This document shows positions 15,891-20,160 of a stretch of 20,160 bases of DNA, in pieces. The DNA lies in contig CABTYW010000036.1 in NCBI GenBank assembly GCA_902489135.1, positions 1 through 20,160 of the forward strand, in the 5' to 3' direction. This stretch comes from an uncultured Synergistaceae bacterium. Lineage in GTDB: Bacteria > Synergistota > Synergistia > Synergistales > Dethiosulfovibrionaceae. The position numbers were made by a program, and so were the translations under genes. The notes under the pieces were generated by a model. The model saw nothing but the letters and a program-made list of their open reading frames with translations, was not told the origin of the DNA and searched no databases. Numbering within the stretch: the stretch's first letter is position 1; each line of letters starts with the position of its first letter.

Positions 15891-16682
15891 ATGAAGAAGT
15901 CACTTTTTTGCGCTTGTGTTCTCTCGTTGTGCCTTGTCTCGTCGGCGCCGGCGGCGCTTCGCGTGGGTGCCACGCCGACGCCTCATGCCGAGATCCTCGC
16001 TCAGGTCAAGGACGATCTCAAGGCCATGGGAATTGACCTGGAGATCGTGGAGTTCACCGACTACGTGACGCCCAATCTGGCACTGAACGATGGAGACCTG
16101 GACGCCAATTATTTCCAGCATCTGCCCTATCTTGAGTCCTTCTGCAAAGACCGCGGACTGAACCTTGTCTCCGCGGCGACGGTTCACGTGGAACCCATGG
16201 GACTGTACTCCAAAAAATTCGCCAAAGTCCAAGACCTGCCTGACGGCGCCGTCATTGCCATTCCCAACGATCCCACCAACGGCGGACGAGCGCTTCTGCT
16301 GCTCCAGTCGGCGGGGCTCATCGCTCTTGCCGAGGGCAGCGGCTTGTCGGCCACCGAACTGGACGTGGAGAAAAACCCTCACGGTTTCAGCTTCTGTCCC
16401 CTTGAGGCGGCGCAGCTGCCCCGTTCGCTTGACGACGTGGACGTCGCGGTGATTAACGGCAATTATGCCATTCCGGCGGGATTTAACCCAGCAAAGGACG
16501 CTCTTCTGGTGGAGGGCGCTCAGTCACCCTACGCCAACGTGATCGCCGTTCGATCGGGGGACGAAAAGAAGCCGGAAATTCTGGCACTTGTCAAAGCCCT
16601 TTCAAGCGAGAAGGTTCGGGACTTTATCCTTAAAACCTATAAAGGTGCCGTCTTGCCCGCTTTCAGTCCGGTTCAGCCTTAG
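15891..16682 (+). CDS. metQ: Methionine-binding protein of the NlpA/MetQ family
   Basis: This 263-aa exported substrate-binding protein is of usual length for the family. It has the NlpA features LRVGATPTPHAEIL after the signal, then DYVTPNLALNDGDLDANYFQHLPYL and PMGLYSKK, which line the ligand site in MetQ. GAGGAGGT 7 nt before the ATG is a strong SD. The gene starts 22 nt after metI. The signal peptide (MKKSLFCACVLSLCLVSSAPA) has three cysteines but none in a canonical lipobox; it looks like a signal peptidase I site after APA. MetQ proteins are normally lipoproteins, so this one may be free in the periplasm. Confidence 0.94.
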   Translation: MKKSLFCACVLSLCLVSSAPAALRVGATPTPHAEILAQVKDDLKAMGIDLEIVEFTDYVTPNLALNDGDLDANYFQHLPYLESFCKDRGLNLVSAATVHVEPMGLYSKKFAKVQDLPDGAVIAIPNDPTNGGRALLLLQSAGLIALAEGSGLSATELDVEKNPHGFSFCPLEAAQLPRSLDDVDVAVINGNYAIPAGFNPAKDALLVEGAQSPYANVIAVRSGDEKKPEILALVKALSSEKVRDFILKTYKGAVLPAFSPVQP

Positions 16683-16708
16683 GACGGAAAAATCTTCCGG
16701 GGAGGCCC

Positions 16709-16749
16709 GAACAAAGAGCCGCGCGGAATTTCCGCGCGGCTCTTTGTTC
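16709..16749. terminator. Near-perfect 41-nt palindromic terminator after metQ
   Basis: Arms 16709-16728 and 16730-16749 are fully complementary around one central T. The core is gccgcgcggaa, and the ends read AACAAAGAG and CTCTTTGTT. It begins 27 nt after the metQ stop and should stop transcription from metQ; the symmetry allows action in both directions. Confidence 0.8.
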
Positions 16750-16958
16750 CCTTTGGCGCCTGCCCCTTTTTTGTCGGCACGGTCCAAGGCGCTCTCCGTA
16801 CGTACCGGCCCCTTTAAGCCTCTGCACGTGACAAGAGCGCCTTGGGGTGTGCCCATGTTTTCCGGCGTGCTGCGGAAAACGATCCCATGGCCCCGGCATT
16901 GGGGACTGCCGTTGAAGTGCGGCAAAGGCGGAGACACGAATAGTAAGTATAAAAATGA

Positions 16959-17151
16959 TTGACGGCGCGAGGGATGACGTGTATGATAAAATAAATTGTA
17001 TGCAAAATAACTTATCCATCAACGCATTCAGAGACGAAAATATTTGTAAAATGTTTTTTAAAAACTTCCGGTTTCTTCGTCCCGTCGCGTTCAAAGCTCG
17101 AAAGAGCCCATTTTAAAGGGCGGCGGTGCGGGTGAAGGGACGAATTTTTTT
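16959..17151 (+). ncRNA. Candidate promoter plus structured RNA with terminator-like end (small RNA or leader)
   Basis: TTGACG (16959-16964), a 17-nt spacer and TATGAT (16982-16987) form a near-consensus promoter. About 90 nt downstream, ttcgtccc (17076-17083) pairs with gggacgaa (17137-17144), followed by T7 (17145-17151). Inside are a GNRA-capped hairpin (GCTC-GAAA-GAGC, 17096-17107) and a competing GCCC/GGGC pairing. A 38-codon ORF (17000-17116, MQNNLSINAF...) has no SD. The unit could be a roughly 155-nt sRNA or an attenuating leader for the esterase gene. The stretch 16750-16958 holds nothing I can identify. Confidence 0.4.
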
Positions 17152-17260
17152 GCGGATATTTTTTAAATAAGGAATGGCTTTTATTCCCGATGTTTCAATG
17201 TATCGCCACACGCCGCCGCGTGTTTTTTGTATTTTTAATTGATTATGGAGAGAGAGTTTC

Positions 17261-17290
17261 TTGTTAAAGCTTCGGTGAGTATGTTATAAT
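17261..17290 (+). promoter_or_regulatory. Sigma70-type promoter of the esterase gene
   Basis: TTGTTA (17261-17266) and TATAAT (17285-17290) are separated by 18 nt. The predicted start is near 17297, giving a leader of about 100 nt to the preferred GTG start. Confidence 0.7.
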
Positions 17291-17399
17291 AATTTTAGAA
17301 ATTTTCACGATGGGTGAAAAACGAGTCTCTTTTTTTGATGATTTGACTCTGAAAATATGCGAAAATCTCGCTTTCGCGCTGCAAAGGAGGCACAGAAAG

Positions 17400-18326
17400 G
17401 TGAACGCTCGGACCACCGTTGAAGAAGTTCTCGATATGGAATGTTTTCATGATTTCAGGCAATTTTTGTTTCCCGGCACACTCGGCAAAGCCGATCTGAA
17501 AAAAACTTTAAGCGGGATTGCGCCCCTTTTCCCCTATCATAAACATGTGAATACCGAGGTCACCTTGGAAGTCCTCCAGTTTATGCGCGAAAGAGCCGAA
17601 AGCGGCGAACGAATTTTTTACGATATTTACAGCGAAGAGGAAAAAAACAACGATCCCACAAAACGGCCGACGGGGATGTTTTTCTTCCGCGGTATTCCCT
17701 GCGCGCCCTTTGCCGTGGTCTGTCCGGGCGGCAGCTTTGCCTATTTGGCCTCGCTTCATGAAAGTTTGCCTCATGCCGTGCGCCTCAGTCGAAGGGGATT
17801 TAACGCCTTCGCCCTGTGCTACCGCACCGACAGCGCCGAAGCGGCCTGCGAAGATCTCGCGGCGGCCATCACTTTTGTGTTCGATCATGCCTTCGAGCTG
17901 GGCATTGACACGGAATGCTACTCGCTGTGGGGCAGTTCGGTGGGCGCCCACATTGCGGCCTATCTGACTTCCTACGGTCCGCAGGCCTTCGGCGGCAAAA
18001 AACTGCCGCGGGCGGGCACGCTGGTCATGCAGTATACGGGGCACACCAACCACACGCGCCAGGAACCTCCCACGTACGTGTGTGTCGGCGAAAACGACGG
18101 CATGTGCGACTGGCAGGTCATGAAAAAGCGCTGCGACGCCCTGGCGGCCTGCGGTATCGACACGGAATTTCACAAATATCCGCACCTGGGGCACGGTTTC
18201 GGTCTGGGCATCGGCACGGAGGCCGAAGGCTGGATCGAAAGCGCCATAGCGTTCTGGAAGCGTCACCTTCCCGCGCGGGCCCGCCGGGTGCTGAAACGCC
18301 TGGAGATGCGCGCGGCAGGCGCCTAG
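17400..18326 (+). CDS. Alpha/beta-hydrolase, probable esterase
   Basis: This 308-aa protein has the fold and active site of the alpha/beta-hydrolase esterases (Aes/BD-FAE/acetyl-xylan esterase-like). It shows CPGGS (108-112) as oxyanion-hole loop, GSSVG (178-182) with nucleophile Ser180, Asp233 in GENDG and His265 in HLGHGFG. It has no signal peptide, so it acts in the cytoplasm on an unknown ester, possibly an acetylated sugar or peptide. The frame is open to an ATG at 17310, but that site has no SD and lies about 12 nt from the predicted transcript start. GTG 17400 has a perfect AAAGGAGG 9 nt upstream and begins VNARTTVEEVLDMECF, a natural N-terminus. It appears to be a single-gene unit closed by a strong terminator. 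Confidence 0.8.
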   Translation: MNARTTVEEVLDMECFHDFRQFLFPGTLGKADLKKTLSGIAPLFPYHKHVNTEVTLEVLQFMRERAESGERIFYDIYSEEEKNNDPTKRPTGMFFFRGIPCAPFAVVCPGGSFAYLASLHESLPHAVRLSRRGFNAFALCYRTDSAEAACEDLAAAITFVFDHAFELGIDTECYSLWGSSVGAHIAAYLTSYGPQAFGGKKLPRAGTLVMQYTGHTNHTRQEPPTYVCVGENDGMCDWQVMKKRCDALAACGIDTEFHKYPHLGHGFGLGIGTEAEGWIESAIAFWKRHLPARARRVLKRLEMRAAGA

Positions 18327-18374
18327 CGCGGGCGCTCTTGAGATCGTAACGCTTTTTTGAGTGAAAAATTGCAG

Positions 18375-18426
18375 GAAACGGGCGGTTCCCTCGCTGAGAC
18401 GGCGAAGGAACCGCCCGTTTCTTTTT
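18375..18426 (+). terminator. Intrinsic terminator after the esterase gene
   Basis: gaaacgggcggttcc (18375-18389) pairs perfectly with ggaaccgcccgtttc (18407-18421), with an additional tcgc/gcga pairing inside. T5 (18422-18426) follows. It begins about 50 nt after the stop codon. Confidence 0.88.
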
Positions 18427-18483
18427 GTGGTCTCTGCCCCTTTTTGCCGCAAGGCGCGAAAGCGCGTTGATCCGGGAAAATTT

Positions 18484-18583
18484 CGGCGGCAAAGCGCCGC
18501 CGGAGCCGCTCAAGGGCAAAAAATCATCGCCGCATTTTGTCAGGCAATTTCCCCCACATCGGCGCCGCCGCTCCGATGTGGGG
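18484..18583 (-). terminator. Two hairpins in the gap after the M20 peptidase gene
   Basis: The first is ccccacatcgg/ccgatgtgggg (18552-18562 and 18573-18583, 11 bp) with no T-run on either side. The second is cggcggc/gccgccg (18484-18490 and 18496-18502), which on the minus strand is followed by GAAATTTTCC and could act as a weak terminator for the peptidase transcript. The rest of 18327-18671 holds no gene I can support. Confidence 0.4.
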
Positions 18584-18671
18584 CACAGGGCGAAGCGGTA
18601 GCGCCTCTTGGGGCGGAGCATGATCCGTTGTGCCGGGCGCGTCTTTGAAATTCGGGGTAAGTTTTTGCGCC

Positions 18672-20012
18672 TTAGGAACGGGCTCCGTAGCGCCGGATGA
18701 GCTTTTCGTAGAATTTGACGTTGTCGGCCAAAATGTCGCAGGCAATGCGTTCGTCGGCTTTGTGGGCGCCGCCCCAGCGGGAGTCGCTGCGCAGGCCCGT
18801 GAAGCGATAGACGCTGCGGGACGGGCTGAGTTCTCCGTAGTAGCGGGAATCCGTGCCGCCCAGCAGCATGGAGGGGATCATCACAATGCCCGGATAGAGT
18901 TCTTCAACGGTTTGACGGACGATGGCGTAGCCTTCGCTTTCCACCGAGGATACCGGAGGCGGATTGCTGCCTTTGACCAGACGGAGTTGCACGCCTTGAG
19001 GCATGAGGCGTTCCAGGTGTCTTTGAAGGTCATCGAGGCTTTCGCCGGGCAAAATCCGGCTGTTGGCGGTGATGACGGACAGCGGCGGCAAAATGTTGGC
19101 CTGCGGACTGCCCTGGGCCATGGTGACAGTCGTGGTGGTCCGCATCATGCCGTTGAGACGGCGGTTGGATCCGCAGCGTTCCATCAATTGCGCGGCGTGT
19201 TTTTCGGGATCGGCGAAGAAATCGCCCAGCTCTCCCGCAGTGAAGGGCGCCAAGGCCTTCATCTGGCCGATGACGGGGTCGGTGAGACGAAGGGGCATGG
19301 GATTGCTCTCCACCGTCCAGGCGGCCAGGGCCGCTCGTCCCAGAGCGGAGTGGCGGGGCGGCAGCGATGAGTGGCCGCCCTCGTCTTTGGCGCGGAACTC
19401 GAAATCGGCGTAGCCCTTTTCGCAGGTGTAAATCACCGCCGTTTTGCGCCCGTTTTTCTCTTCAATGCCGCCGCATTCGTCAAGCAGCAGGCCGAGTTTT
19501 ACGCCTCGGCGCTGCAGCTCGGCGGCCAGCAGCGGTGCGGCGGCGTGGGGGCCGCCCATAATTTCCTCGTTGTAGCCCAGCCCCAGCCAGATGTCGCATG
19601 CCGGCTTGAAGCCTTCGGCGATGAGCAGTTCCAGAGCGTCGAAGTAGGCTTGGATGTTGCACTTGGAGTCCGTGGTTCCACGTCCCCAGATGCAGCCGTC
19701 ATGAATTTCGGCAGAAAAGGGCGAATGGCTCCACAGCGCCGCATCGCCGACGGGCACCACATCCTGATGGGCGATGAGCATCAGCGGATCGCGGACGGGC
19801 GCGCTCTCGCACTTCCAGTGGTAAAGCAGCCCCGCCGTGCCGACGTTCAGGCGGGTGAAGGTGCGGTGAACCAGCGGCCAGTTTTTCTCGAGGCAGCGGT
19901 GCAGTTCCCTGAATTTCGACCAGTCCGTCTGCGACGGATCGGCATGGGAAACCGTGGGGATGCGCACCATTTCCTGGAGATGGCGGATAAAGAGCTCTTC
20001 GTGGCAGGTCAT
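18672..20012 (-). CDS. M20 family metallopeptidase, carboxypeptidase S-like
   Basis: This 446-aa protein belongs to the M20A/ArgE/DapE/CPS group of dizinc peptidases, which release amino acids from small peptides or N-acyl compounds. Visible are His82 in AHQDVVPV, bridging Asp115 in GRGTTDSKCN, the catalytic Glu149/Glu150 in LGYNEEIMGG, Asp178 in DECGG and a late His in GAHKADERI. A lid or dimerisation domain lies between, with GGHSSLPP. There is no signal peptide, so it is cytoplasmic. An AAAGGA about 10 nt upstream supports ATG 20012. Length fits carboxypeptidase S-like members (440-480 aa) better than DapE (about 375 aa). It is a different M20 branch from the operon deacetylase. I see no clear promoter in the 125 genomic bases upstream. 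Confidence 0.88.
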   Translation of the reverse strand: MTCHEELFIRHLQEMVRIPTVSHADPSQTDWSKFRELHRCLEKNWPLVHRTFTRLNVGTAGLLYHWKCESAPVRDPLMLIAHQDVVPVGDAALWSHSPFSAEIHDGCIWGRGTTDSKCNIQAYFDALELLIAEGFKPACDIWLGLGYNEEIMGGPHAAAPLLAAELQRRGVKLGLLLDECGGIEEKNGRKTAVIYTCEKGYADFEFRAKDEGGHSSLPPRHSALGRAALAAWTVESNPMPLRLTDPVIGQMKALAPFTAGELGDFFADPEKHAAQLMERCGSNRRLNGMMRTTTTVTMAQGSPQANILPPLSVITANSRILPGESLDDLQRHLERLMPQGVQLRLVKGSNPPPVSSVESEGYAIVRQTVEELYPGIVMIPSMLLGGTDSRYYGELSPSRSVYRFTGLRSDSRWGGAHKADERIACDILADNVKFYEKLIRRYGARS

Positions 20013-20137
20013 GTTTTATCGGTCCTTTCGTTTCGCCGCGGCGCGGCGGGGTGATCGGCCGCCCGCGTCCTGAAAAGAGCGCGCGAGGCGGCGTATGGTG
20101 ACGGTGTTTCGTTTTCCCGCTCGAGAGGGGCCGTCAG

Positions 20138-20160
20138 AGATCGGAAGAGCACACGTCTGA
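20138..20160 (+). other. Illumina adapter sequence at the contig end (artefact)
   Basis: The last 23 bases read AGATCGGAAGAGC followed by ACACGTCTGA, the exact start of the TruSeq read-1 adapter. The genomic sequence therefore ends at about 20137. These bases should not be used for annotation or promoter searches. Confidence 0.97.

Noticed and set aside
17000..17116. 38-codon ORF after the orphan promoter
   Set aside because: It has no SD and no recognisable motif, and it overlaps the structured region; kept only as an alternative in the RNA entry.

Overview
This 20.2 kb window looks like the end of a bacterial contig: high-GC coding DNA with AT-rich gaps, tight operons, strong Shine-Dalgarno sites and intrinsic terminators. 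The last 23 bases are not genomic but match the start of the common Illumina TruSeq adapter. Genes for diaminopimelate (DAP) synthesis, a Met ABC transporter and several large exported proteins suggest a diderm that ferments amino acids. Synergistota (for example a Pyramidobacter-like organism) would fit, but this is a low-confidence inference because no marker gene is present.

Region 1 (1-7066, minus strand): a two-gene operon encodes a 299-aa exported TPR protein followed by a giant exported protein. The giant protein has 1,700 residues inside the window, is open at the left edge, and carries at least nine tandem Ig/transthyretin-like domains. Upstream, behind a 20-bp-stem bidirectional terminator, is an exported seven-repeat ankyrin gene broken by a one-base frameshift. 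Its leader is about 280 nt long and AT-rich at its start.

Region 2 (7504-13706, minus strand): a lysine/DAP operon in the order asd, dapA, dapB, dapH, lysC and an M20D deacetylase. dapA-dapB and dapB-dapH overlap by 4 nt. The acetyltransferase DapH and the M20D enzyme together point to the N-acetyl branch of the DAP pathway. The aminotransferase, dapF and lysA are not here. Hairpins after asd and after lysC may tune the distal genes. A 104-nt imperfect palindrome followed by a U-tract ends the operon.

Region 3 (13977-16749, plus strand): a sigma70-type promoter, an S-box-like (SAM) leader with terminator, then metN-metI-metQ for methionine import, closed by a near-perfect 41-nt palindromic terminator. 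MetQ appears to lack a lipobox.

Region 4 (16750-18426, plus strand): a promoter followed by a structured RNA with a T7 tract and no clear gene, then a second promoter and an alpha/beta-hydrolase (esterase) whose start is best placed at a GTG with a perfect SD.

Region 5 (18427-20160): hairpins without genes, then an M20 carboxypeptidase-like gene on the minus strand, about 125 bp of upstream DNA and the adapter. The overall theme is amino-acid and peptide metabolism beside a cell-envelope or secreted-protein locus. I do not see a defence, mobile or CRISPR system.
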